From Gerris lacustris (Eukaryota > Arthropoda > Insecta > Hemiptera > Gerridae), in the NCBI GenBank assembly GCA_951217055.1, contig OX578286.1, positions 37,418,345 through 37,482,344 on the forward strand: a stretch of DNA of 64,000 nucleotides, given 5' to 3'. This document shows positions 55,550-64,000 of the stretch, piece after piece; within the stretch, counting starts at the first letter, position 1, and each line of letters opens with the position of its first letter. A program made the translations under genes and the position numbers. The notes beneath the pieces were generated by a model that saw only the letters and a program-made list of their open reading frames with translations, ran no database searches and was not told where the DNA came from.

Positions 55550-55925
55550 TTGAATAACATGGATTGTCTTGAGAGGAGAGGTTATCCAGTGGTACTCCAG
55601 TCGTGGGTTTGTGCATTAAGTTGATTCAGTACATCGGTTGAGGGTGTGAAGTGTGAATCATGGTAGGAGGTCTCGTGGGCAAGGTTTTTCAGCCGATGAG
55701 GACGAGGTGGTTGGTTAGGGATTAGGGGTATGGAGGAATAACATGGATTGTCTTGGGAGGAGGGGTTATCCAGTAGTACTCCAGTCGTGGGTTTGTGCAT
55801 TAAGTTAATTCAGTACATCGGTTGAGGGTGTGAAATGTGAATCATGGTAGGAGGTCTCGTGGGCAAGGTTTCTTCAGCCGATGAGGACGAGATGGTGGGT
55901 TAGGGATATGGAGGAATGACATGGA
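55550..55925. repeat. Tandem duplication, 184-bp unit
   Basis: 'acatggattgtctt' starts at 55557 and 55741 (184 bp apart), and a stub restarts at about 55919. The copies share 'ggtactccagtcgtgggtttgtgcattaag' and 'cagccgatgaggacgag'. The minus frame 55582-55800 spans the repeat. Confidence 0.85.
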
Positions 55926-55989
55926 TTCGACTAAAGATGGTGATTTAGGGTTTCATGGAATTTTATAAAGCAAGAACTGAGAAAACTGA

Positions 55990-56100
55990 GTCGAGTGCAT
56001 TTAGAGGGACGACTGCAGAGGGGTCGATTCCCCGTGCTAGGGGAATTTTTATCCGTATTCCTCTCTACCTCTTTAGTAATAATTATTACATTTTTGATGT
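55990..56100 (+). repeat. F2-like 3' fragment with B-box
   Basis: 'gagtgcatttagagggacg', a GGGTCGATTCCCC motif and 'taataattattac' resemble the B-box part of F2, strongly diverged. Confidence 0.35.
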
Positions 56101-56604
56101 GGATAATCATTCATATCAACTTTTTTAAAATATAGTTTCACTGATTAGGAGGTCATCGAAGGATTCCATGGGTATACCCACACACACTTTTACCATAAGT
56201 AAAATGTTGATACTTCTAACGAAGCTACTTCCGTTTTCCATTATTGTAAGATAAGACTGGCGTGGTTTGCGGTTTCCATTGTTGTAATGAATTGTTGAAA
56301 AGAATGCGTTTCGGACAAGAGGGTTAGGATGGAATGCGAGCTTTAAGCAAAAATATCTGTAACGGGTGGATGTAATAACTTAAAATTATATGAACATTAC
56401 GATCGTAATACCATTGGCAGAAAATATAGAAGGCCTTTACCCAGAAAGGATGGTCTTTAAGCGGATTATTATTGTTAGCATTTATATGAAAGATCATCAG
56501 GTTATGAATTATGTTCGAGACATGCGAAAAAGTGTGTTCGAATATACTAAAAGGATTGGATCTTATAAGAGTTTGATAGCATCATCGAGCCCCAAGGTTT
56601 AAGC
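56101..56604. other. Unannotated stretch
   Basis: A 70-codon frame at 56390-56602 (starts MNITIVIPLAENIEGLYPE) is the least repeat-like short frame of this region. I do not recognise it and it has no visible exon signals, so it is not called as a gene. Confidence 0.35.
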
Positions 56605-57060
56605 CCTTGTTCAGATCGGTTTAATATAGAATTATAAATCCTGAATTAATCAGGTGGTGACAATTTTTTTTATTTTTAGAATAGTTTCATTTGTATGAAC
56701 TTGTAGCTTCTCTTTATGGGTGGAAGATCTCTTTGATTGTGAAGGTTCCAATTAAGCGTGCCTTGTTCAGATCGTTTTAGTAATAGAATTATAGATCCTG
56801 CATTAATCAGCCAATGATGATTTTGATCTGTTGAACAGTCTAATTTGTATTAACTTGTACCGTCTCTTTATGGCTAAAAGTTTTCTTTGAATGTGAAGGT
56901 TCCGTTAAAGAGTTCCTTGTTCAGATCGATTTAATAATAGAAATATAGATCCTGAATCAATCAGCCAATGATGATATTGATCTGTTGAACATTCTAATTT
57001 GTATGAACTTATAGCGTTTCTTTATGGCTGGATGTTTTAAAGGTCCATTAAAGCGTCGAT
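56605..57060. repeat. Tandem repeat, about 155-bp unit, three copies
   Basis: 'ccttgttcagatcg' recurs at 56605, 56761 and 56915. Each is followed by 'tagatcctga.t.aatcag' and 'ctaatttgtat.aacttgta' and then 'tctttatggctg'. The copies are diverged. Confidence 0.85.
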
Positions 57061-58129
57061 CTAAGTTCAGTTCTAGTTTGCCTGGATTGACATAAGAAGT
57101 ACGATGGGGTACGTACAAAATCAGGAGAACATGTACCTTTTTATAGAGAGAATGTCATATGAACACCCTCTTTGTAAGTTCTTTCTCTGTACCCTTGAAT
57201 TAAGTCTTCCTTGTTTGAATTTTATTCAATAATCATACTTTATCTTTTCACTATCAAAAGCTACATAATCTATAATTATAATGAGAATTCATTATAGAAA
57301 TTAAGTAAATAAACGTATTATCTATTTATAATGAATTTCAATCTTTTAAAATTCTTCCTGCTTTTACGCTAATTCAATTATGTTCTTCCCTTGTAGATGT
57401 AAATGATTTTTTGTTATCTAAATTAAATCTTGACATTTACTCTATACCCATCAATACATTCTCTTGTTAATCTATGTTCGCTATCTTATTCACTCTATAT
57501 CGAGTATATAGGACGATTTAAATTCGTTATTTCCTTTAGTCGTTGGTTGATTCTTGATTTAGAGTTGGCGTGACTAAAAAGCTTGCGTTGTATTTAGTTG
57601 TTTTTTTCTCTCTCTCTTTTTCCGAATATTATAGTTGTGAGTCACACGCTACCATATCCAATGTTGTTCAGCAAATCCATGTCCCTTTTCCCATCACGTA
57701 AATTACATATGAAAAGGTTTCAGATAATTCTCCTGCAATTTCATACAATTTGAAAATGAATATTCAAGTAGGTTGTTACATGAAAAGATTTTATATTACA
57801 GTGAATTCATTATAATTTAAATATACAAATCCCCCCCCCCCCCCAAAAAAAAAAGGATTTATGGTTTCTTAATATTTTAATGTTTTTTTTTTTTTTAATT
57901 TAAGTTTTTTCCCAATTTTATCTTAACTCAATGGAATTGTTCGAGTTTATATTATAGTTATAAGTACCTATAGTTTTATTTAAGAAATAAACTGTTTTAA
58001 ATATAAAACGTTAGGGGTAATATTATAAAGCCGGTATTTGATTGACACACTTGATTTAAAGTAATTATATAGTTTGGCTTTACATTACTTACTGTAATTT
58101 TAGGAATCAAACTGTTTTTAGTATTAAAC
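57061..58129. other. AT-rich stretch with poly-C/poly-A
   Basis: It contains a C run then an A run (57831-57855). 'gtattaaacgttag.ggtaa' is duplicated at about 58000 and 58120. No gene recognised. Confidence 0.45.
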
Positions 58130-58280
58130 GTTAGTGGTAAGACTGGTAAGAGGTGGCTAGGTTGGTTAGAGGTGGTTAGAAGTGGTTAGAGGTGGTTAGA
58201 GTTGGTTAGAGGTGGTTAGGTTGGTTAGAGGTGGTTAGAAGTGGTTAGAGGTGGTTAGAAGTGGTTAGAGGTGGTTAGAT
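58130..58280. repeat. GGTTAGAGGT short-period tandem repeat
   Basis: About 14 copies of a G-rich 8-12-bp unit (ggttagaggt/ggttagaagt). It contains TTAG words but is not the canonical insect telomere repeat TTAGG. Confidence 0.85.
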
Positions 58281-59464
58281 TTATATTCAAGGGGATAAAC
58301 TCACTAATTGTATGCACTCTTAAAAGGAAATTTCACCGTTAAATGATTGTAATTACTACATTTTATTTTAAAATTTTTAAAATTACTAGGAATCATATTA
58401 CTAGTATAATTTTTGCCAGAGAAAAAAAGGAAAGAGAAGGAAATTAATTTAAAAAAGTGCCCATACGCCCATACCTGAACACAGAGGAAACCACATTGAA
58501 GATACATTGGTCCTGCTATGACTACTGTGGCCTTATTTTAGTCTAAGGATTTGCCCATGGTTTAAGTTAAGAAATTCAATTAAAGATGAAGTAATATCCT
58601 TAGAAGAAATCATATAAAATGACAATGAATTGAAATGAGTTCGAGGCTGAAATAGAACTAAACCTTAATACCTGTCTACTTTGCGAGAATGACAATAATC
58701 ACAATACAATAGATTATTTCAATGTAATACCTCCTTGTCTCACTTGTACAATGTGACAATTCAAAAAATATAATTACATATTTGACAATATAAATGCTTT
58801 TGGTCTATTACTGTAAAAAAAAACGGAAAATAATGTCAATCCTAGATTGCAATTTTGTTGGAAATTAGATGTATTCTATTATGTGCTTGTAATATCAGAG
58901 TAGGTGTCTGACAAAACTATGTGAATTTCAGAGTGTTTGGCTTCTAAACAATTGCAGGGCTTGTAGTGAGTCACTGAAAGTCACTGGAAGTCACTTATTT
59001 TGACGAGAGTCACTTTTTTGTCCCTTATTTTAAAAAAAAGTCACTGAAAGTCACTTATTTGGGCTTACAAGGATAACATTTTTAATTGTTTGTAGTTTTT
59101 TAAATACAAAACTTATATTTTAACTGTTTTTCAAAAGGGGTTTTGCAAGCTCATCATACTACTTGATCTCAAATAAGCCATACTATTAAGTTTTATTTCT
59201 TTATATATGTTCATTATTTATATTTTCAAAACTATAGATTATTTGAGAATAATCTACAAAACTATAGATAGTTTTGTTTAATTTTCAAAACTATAGTAGT
59301 AACAAAACTATAGATTATTTGCCCATATTCAAAGGCTAGATAAAAGTAAAATGTTTTTCAATTATAGTTTAGTACATTTATTATGTATGTTACCACCCTA
59401 CAAGTTTCTTTTTGTCAAGTATCTAATATTTTATTTAATTGGTTACCATACATTAATTATATAT

Positions 59465-59646
59465 ATGGAGTTCTAGGTCTAACGGTGGTGACCGCATCTT
59501 AGTGGATGATACTTCCGATTTCTTCAGGGTACTTCTTCAGGGTAGAGCATGTTGCTCTACCCTGAAGATGGCTCTTGCATAAGAGGCGAAACGTCGGAAG
59601 TATCATCCATTAAGACGTGGTCACCACTGGAAGACCTAGAACTCCA
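59465..59646 (+). mobile_element. Penelope-type terminal palindrome with hammerhead-like core
   Basis: The outer arms (59465-59517 and 59595-59646) pair around 'ggagttctaggtct', 'ggtgacc' and 'tggatgatacttccg' and their complements. The inner part has CAGGGTAGAGCA/TGCTCTACCCTG, then CTGAAGA (59562-59568), a stem (GGCTCTT..AAGAGGC) and GAAAC (59588-59592). This is an intact-looking hammerhead core order. A 13-base duplication (cttcagggtactt) interrupts the 5' side. The 91-codon frame starting at 59549 is spurious. Confidence 0.55.
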
Positions 59647-59805
59647 TTATGAAACTTACCGCGGAAGCCTACGCACCAAGATAATTATATATATATGTAT
59701 ATTTTTTGTACTTCTCTATATTGTGATAAAAGTTAAAATAAAAATAAATTTAAAAAATTATAAAAAAGAACAGAAAAAGGTAGGGGAGGACCTTTTTCTT
59801 TTCTT

Positions 59806-59926
59806 TTTTTACTTTTTCATATAAAGAGAAAGAATTATGATGGCGCAAAAATTCGATTTTGAGATTTTGATGGATTTTCAAATGTTGAGGTCCCCTGAGT
59901 CCAAAAAAGTGGTTTTTAAAAAATCG
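59806..59926 (+). mobile_element. F2 element, 5' fragment
   Basis: TTTTTTTA, 'ctttttcatataaagagaaag' and text to 'gagtccaaaaaagtggtttttaaaaaatc' match the first 115 bases of F2. It is 3' truncated. Confidence 0.75.
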
Positions 59927-60122
59927 CTCTAAAATGTTTATAATTGCATTTGTTTGACAGTGCTAAACAACAAAAAATACTAAAATATATATTTTTTTTT
60001 ACTTAAAATTAAGTCACTTAAAGTCACTTATTTGGGGAAAACAGGTCACTTAAAAGTCACTTATTTTGAAAAAATAGTCACTAAAGTCACTTAATTTAGA
60101 GGAAAATCTGCTACAAGCCCTG

Positions 60123-61134
60123 CAATTGAAGTAGAAGTTATTAACTTGGTATGAAGTTTTCCGAAGATTATATTTTCAATACATTTCTTGGTTTTCTGGT
60201 GACATTTGAGTCAGGAAGGATTTGAAGTCCGATGTTTAGCTTCCACTATACTGGAAGAATCTTTAGGGGTGTTGAGCATAATTGTTGCTTCGAGTTATCA
60301 TTATTATCCTTAACATTCCTCAAAGATGCTTCAAGAAATGGAAAGTTAAATGTGGGACTTCAAATCATCCGTGCCGCGGTTTTACTGGTAAGCCAAGATG
60401 TTTTATATTGCTGTGAATAAAGCATATTCTGCAAACTTGATGAGTTTGTGGTAAAAAATAACCGCAATAGCCTTAGGAAAGAACTGTTTCGACCACTTCA
60501 GTTGGTCATCAACATTGAACTAGGGAAATGATGATCTGTAGAACTGATGATATGGTACTTTTAGGCCATTGTTTTTGTTATGGTCATTGATAACTTGATT
60601 AACAATTTTGAGCAAATATTTGTTTAGAATTAGTTATAAAATAATATTATGCAGATTTCTTCTTTGTAATCTTGTGTTTAACACTGGGTGTATGGTCAAT
60701 TTCAACAGTTATACAGCCACTGGATGTCAATTGCCAATGGGCCAATAAAAATAACTATGAGAGAACTATAAGATTGAAAGTTTATAGTCTGAGCTTTTCT
60801 GATCAATATCATATCTGCTTTATCAAGATCAGATCAGAATCAGTATTAGGTACTTGTAAGTAAATATATTGGATGAAGATGATAATGCATAATCAGTAAT
60901 TTAATAATCAATAATTTAAACGACATTATCTTGATTAAAAATTTAATGGAGTGAATGGATGAATAATTTCTCTTTATAATCCATATAAAGGACGAAACAA
61001 TAAACCAGTAGAACTTGATTAATAATTTTGAAGGACAGATCTAATTAATCACTTGATTTTGTTAATGAAAAAATGAAAAAAGCACTATTGGATGTAGTGC
61101 CTATATAGGAACAGGTGTATGGGGAGGAATTCAG
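60123..61134. other. Unannotated stretch
   Basis: No convincing gene. Short frames (60232-60420, 60672-60863) lack recognisable domains. Confidence 0.4.
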
Positions 61135-61570
61135 GTAATGATTGACTTGAGATCAGCAAGTCGACTCTTATCAGACTCTGATCAGCCATATTAACTTCAC
61201 TTCTATCAAGTAGCTATACTAATTTACCTCACGATGCTGGTTAAAGTACTGCACCATTGAATTATTGGGTGACATAAGATTAGCAAGTCAACTTCCATCA
61301 GCCACTTCTATCGAGTAGCTACTAATTTACCTCACGATGCTGGGTAAGGTACTGAACCATTGAATAATTGGGGTGACATGAGATAAACAAGTCAACTTCC
61401 ATCAGCCACATTGACGCCACTTCTATGGAGTAGCTACTAATTTACCTCTCGATGCTGGGTAAGGTATAGCATCATTGAATTAATGTGTGACATGAGATTA
61501 GCAAGTCAACTCTTCATAAGCCATATTGATGCCACTTCTATTGAGTAGCTATCCATTTACCTCACTAGAC
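61135..61570. repeat. Tandem repeat, about 103-115-bp unit, four copies
   Basis: 'gatgctgggtaaggtact' recurs at about 61233, 61336 and 61451. The surrounding text 'gacatgagattagcaagtcaact..catcagccac.ttgacgccacttctat.gagtagcta' repeats too. Confidence 0.85.
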
Positions 61571-62239
61571 TACATTGTACGAGTACTAGAAAAATGAGAG
61601 AATTGATCTCGAATCTTTTGAGTTAGAAGCTCTAATGTAATCGATTAAAACCAAAACTAACATTTTTTAAAAAGGACAATAGGTCAGTACTTATTGTTTA
61701 CCCTTTGCCCTTTTAATGTTTGACCAAGATATGTATGGCAATGACCAGGAGAAGACTATATGAAGTAAGGAAGTTCAAAACTACTTATTAATTCCGTTTC
61801 AAGGGCTTCTTCAGTTATAATGATTCATGACGCCTCCTCTGTAAGCTTGATTGTCCGAGCTGAAGCGACACCCTTTGTCATTAAACAGACAATGCTTTCA
61901 AGTCACTCGCAAACCTAATCAGTATTCACTACTTCAAGGCTAGTTCGGAGCCGTTTCTAAAGCTTCAATATAAATATAAAAAGAAAACAATACGAAATCT
62001 CTTTTGAGCATCCGGTATCCATTAGAGTGATATAACCAGCTGGTTCGCCTCTTCGTAATAATTGCTAGGCTTTAATATATTACTGTATAGTGCAATCCTA
62101 AGAACTGTTTTGTGATGTACTTTTAGAGTGGGACGTTTTTAAATTCGGTATGAAGTGGGAAGCTGTTTATCGTCTGCATCGTCCGTTCTTATAATATCGC
62201 ACTCGTTCACATTAAAATTTAAGAGAAACAAATAAAGAT
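61571..62239. other. Unannotated stretch
   Basis: Nothing recognised on either strand. Confidence 0.4.
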
Positions 62240-62490
62240 TTGAAAATTTGCACAGTTGTCGAGATTCTGACTGTCTGTCCATTCATATTGTATCAGCGAT
62301 TTACAGTTCTAAATTGAAGGAGAGAAATTTGAAAATTGGCACAGTTGTAGAGATTCTGAATGTGTCTATTCTGTCCATTCATATTATAACAACGGTCAAC
62401 AACAGTTCACTATTCTAAACTAAGGGAAAAAAAAATTTAATTTGGCACAGTTGTAGATGTTCTTACTCTATCAGTCTGTTCATATTATAA
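62240..62490. repeat. Tandem repeat T100, first part
   Basis: 'cacagttgt.gagattctgactgt' recurs at 62251, 62340 and 62446 with 'ctgtccattcatattataac' and 'cagttctaaa' between. The same unit reappears at 63200-63420, on the far side of another array. Confidence 0.75.
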
Positions 62491-62739
62491 CTAGGTGTGC
62501 AATGCAGTTGTCTGCTTGCATTATTGTGCTGAGCGTGCATTTTAATCTTAACCAATAAACATTTGTATTTATACAACTGAAATCGGATCAAAAATAGTAA
62601 AATCTCTATTTTTAATTACAAAGCATTTATTCCTGTTTTTCTATTTTACCCCCTCCTAAATGAAAAGTGTGCAAAACAACAATAACTGTACTCGTAAAGA
62701 GCTTTCCAACGACAAGCATCATGAAGGGCATATACTATT

Positions 62740-63150
62740 TTCACTTTTGTATCCCGTACCCCTGTGAACGAAGGAGGAAACTTTTGTACCCCGTATCCCG
62801 TACCCCTGTGTACCAATTTGGACCATTTTAGATTTATACCTTCCTGTGGTTGGTCACTATGACCGTGCCGAATTTCGTGCGAATCGGTTCAGCCGTTTAG
62901 AAGGAAACTTTTGTACCCCGTACCCCTGTGTACCAATTTGGACCATTTCAGATTTATACCTTCCTGTGGTTGGTCACTATGACCGTACCGAATTTCGTGT
63001 GAATCGGTACAGCCGCGTTCAGGAGGAAACTTTTGTATCCCGTACCTCGTACCCCTGTGTACTAATTTTGACCATTTCAGATTTATACCTTCCTGTGGTT
63101 AGTCACTATGACCGTGCCAAATTTTGTGCAGATCGGTTCAGCCGTTCAGG
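62740..63150. repeat. Tandem repeat, about 120-129-bp unit, three copies
   Basis: 'gtaccaatttggaccatttcagatttataccttcctgtggttggtcactatgaccgtgccgaatttcgtg.gaatcggttcagccgtt' starts at about 62810, 62930 and 63059. The open frame 62846-63298 runs through it because the period is nearly a multiple of three. It is not a gene. Confidence 0.85.
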
Positions 63151-63199
63151 AGGAGTATGCGTCAGAAAAAATACAAAGTGTAGTACAAGAGCTTCGCTT

Positions 63200-63420
63200 T
63201 GCTCAGCTCAACAATGTTCACAGTCAAAATTAAGAAAAAGATATAAAATGTTACACTATTTTAGAGGTTCTGGCTGTAGCTGTTTGTTCATACTATAACA
63301 ATGGTCCACAGTCGAAACTAAGAGACTGAGCTAGAGCTTAGAAATGTTGCACAACTGTAGAGGTTCCGACTATATCTCTGTCCGTTCACATTATAACACT
63401 TGTATTACAGCAAAACTCTG
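63200..63420. repeat. Tandem repeat T100, second part
   Basis: 'ttagaggttctggctgtagctgtttgttcatactataac' and 'gcacaactgtagaggttccgac' match the units at 62240-62490, diverged. Confidence 0.65.
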
Positions 63421-63599
63421 ACCAGATAAAGCGACATAATCGTATTAGTTGTGTGTCCATAGTGATAAGTAGAGAGAGGGAATTCGGTGCTAAATATTGT
63501 AGATGCTAAAGTTCGAACGGTTTATTTGCAATGCGTTAATAGACTGTGCATAAGCACTGCTTATAATTCGTAACCTGCTTATAACCTTCACTGACGTAT

Positions 63600-64000
63600 A
63601 AAAACACTTTACAAGCAATTAAATAGAGAAATAATGTTTATATATTGCATAGCTACTATAGATAAAATACCTTATACAAGTTAAATAAACTGCAAAGTTC
63701 TAAATATTATATAATATGTAAACAGTCACTTCACATGCAATTCAATAGTGTAACTTTATGTTTTACATATTGCATAGCAACGTAGATAAAATACCTCATA
63801 AGTTAGATAAACTAAAAAGTTCTAAGTATCCATAAAAAATGAATCAGTCACTTCTCAAGCGATTATACTGTGAAATAATGTTTATATATTGCATTGCGAC
63901 TACAGATAAAATGCCTTATACAAGTTAAATAACTGCAAAGTTCAAAATATTCCAAAACATTTAATCAATCAATTAAATAGTAAAATAATATTTATACATT
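63600..64000. repeat. Tandem repeat, about 119-125-bp unit, running off the window
   Basis: 'atattgcat.gc.ac.atagataaaat.cct.ata.aagtta.ataaact.caaagttc' recurs with its landmark at 63646, 63771 and 63890. The array continues past the window end. Confidence 0.8.

Larger units (their letters stand above)
58955..60122. mobile_element. TIR element with subterminal GTCACTTATTT repeats
   Basis: CAGGGCTTGTAG (58955 on) and CTACAAGCCCTG (ending 60122) are inverted. With the palindromic flank CAATTG the match extends to 18 bases. Both ends carry many direct copies of AAGTCACTTATTTT (about 58971-59060 and 60013-60095), like the subterminal binding sites of hAT transposases. I could not establish an 8-bp target duplication. 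The interior holds a Penelope-type palindrome and an F2 fragment. Confidence 0.7.

Noticed and set aside
56390..56602. 70-codon frame as a small host gene
   Set aside because: It is not obviously repeat-derived, but no family, splice signals or promoter could be recognised. Evidence is insufficient.
59549..59824. 91-codon frame beginning at 59549
   Set aside because: It starts inside the hammerhead-like palindrome and ends in an A-rich tract and an F2 fragment. No domain.
62846..63298. 150-codon open frame as a gene
   Set aside because: It reads through a 120-129-bp tandem repeat, which explains its length and internal repetition. There is no recognisable domain.

Overview
The window is AT-rich eukaryotic DNA, most likely from an arthropod and probably an insect. 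That reading rests on the insect-type Penelope-like elements with a GIY-YIG endonuclease, the hAT relics, the many short foldback elements and the repeats of arthropod style (a hairpin, then a TGTCTGTC tract, then a GAAATTTGG motif). I cannot name the species. I found no convincing host protein-coding exon, no functional tRNA or rRNA gene and no CRISPR array. Almost everything recognisable is a mobile element, a remnant of one, or a tandem repeat.

1-9 kb holds foldback and F1 repeats, a degenerate tandem array (3.55-4.19 kb), and an old Penelope-like copy (PLE-A). PLE-A is cut by a 617-bp element (5086-5702, duplicating TTTTTA) and by a 2.4-kb hAT-type element (5722-8104, with a perfect 8-bp target duplication). 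9-23 kb is a mosaic of F1 fragments, foldbacks, TA microsatellites, two tRNA-headed SINE-like copies and a 5S-rRNA-like fragment. 23.3-25.0 kb is an 82-bp minisatellite with a very homogeneous core. 25-32 kb holds foldbacks, a TIR element (26.0-26.9 kb) and two hAT copies with remnants of a transposase C-terminus.

The central feature is at 31.9-49.3 kb. A head-to-tail array of Penelope-like elements lies on the minus strand: two full 3307-bp units, each with an 862-codon ORF, and one 5'-truncated unit. On both sides it is flanked by direct copies of the same ~3.93-kb segment (31912-35840 and 45405-49339), which differ as far as I can read only in a TA microsatellite. The left copy runs on naturally into an intact hAT element, while the right copy starts inside that hAT's terminal repeat. 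This is the pattern of a giant target-site duplication made when the array inserted, unless it is an assembly artefact.

49.5-53.1 kb holds another TTTTTA element and an unusual ~2.85-kb stretch built from diverged ~640-bp modules. 53-64 kb is gene-poor, with a MITE, a TIR element carrying a Penelope-type palindrome, and a cluster of short tandem arrays (periods ~10, ~100, ~105-115, ~120, ~155 and ~184 bp). The only plausibly functional proteins are the two intact reverse transcriptase-endonuclease ORFs. They would act together with their own transcripts, and possibly degenerate hammerhead-like motifs, to move the element.
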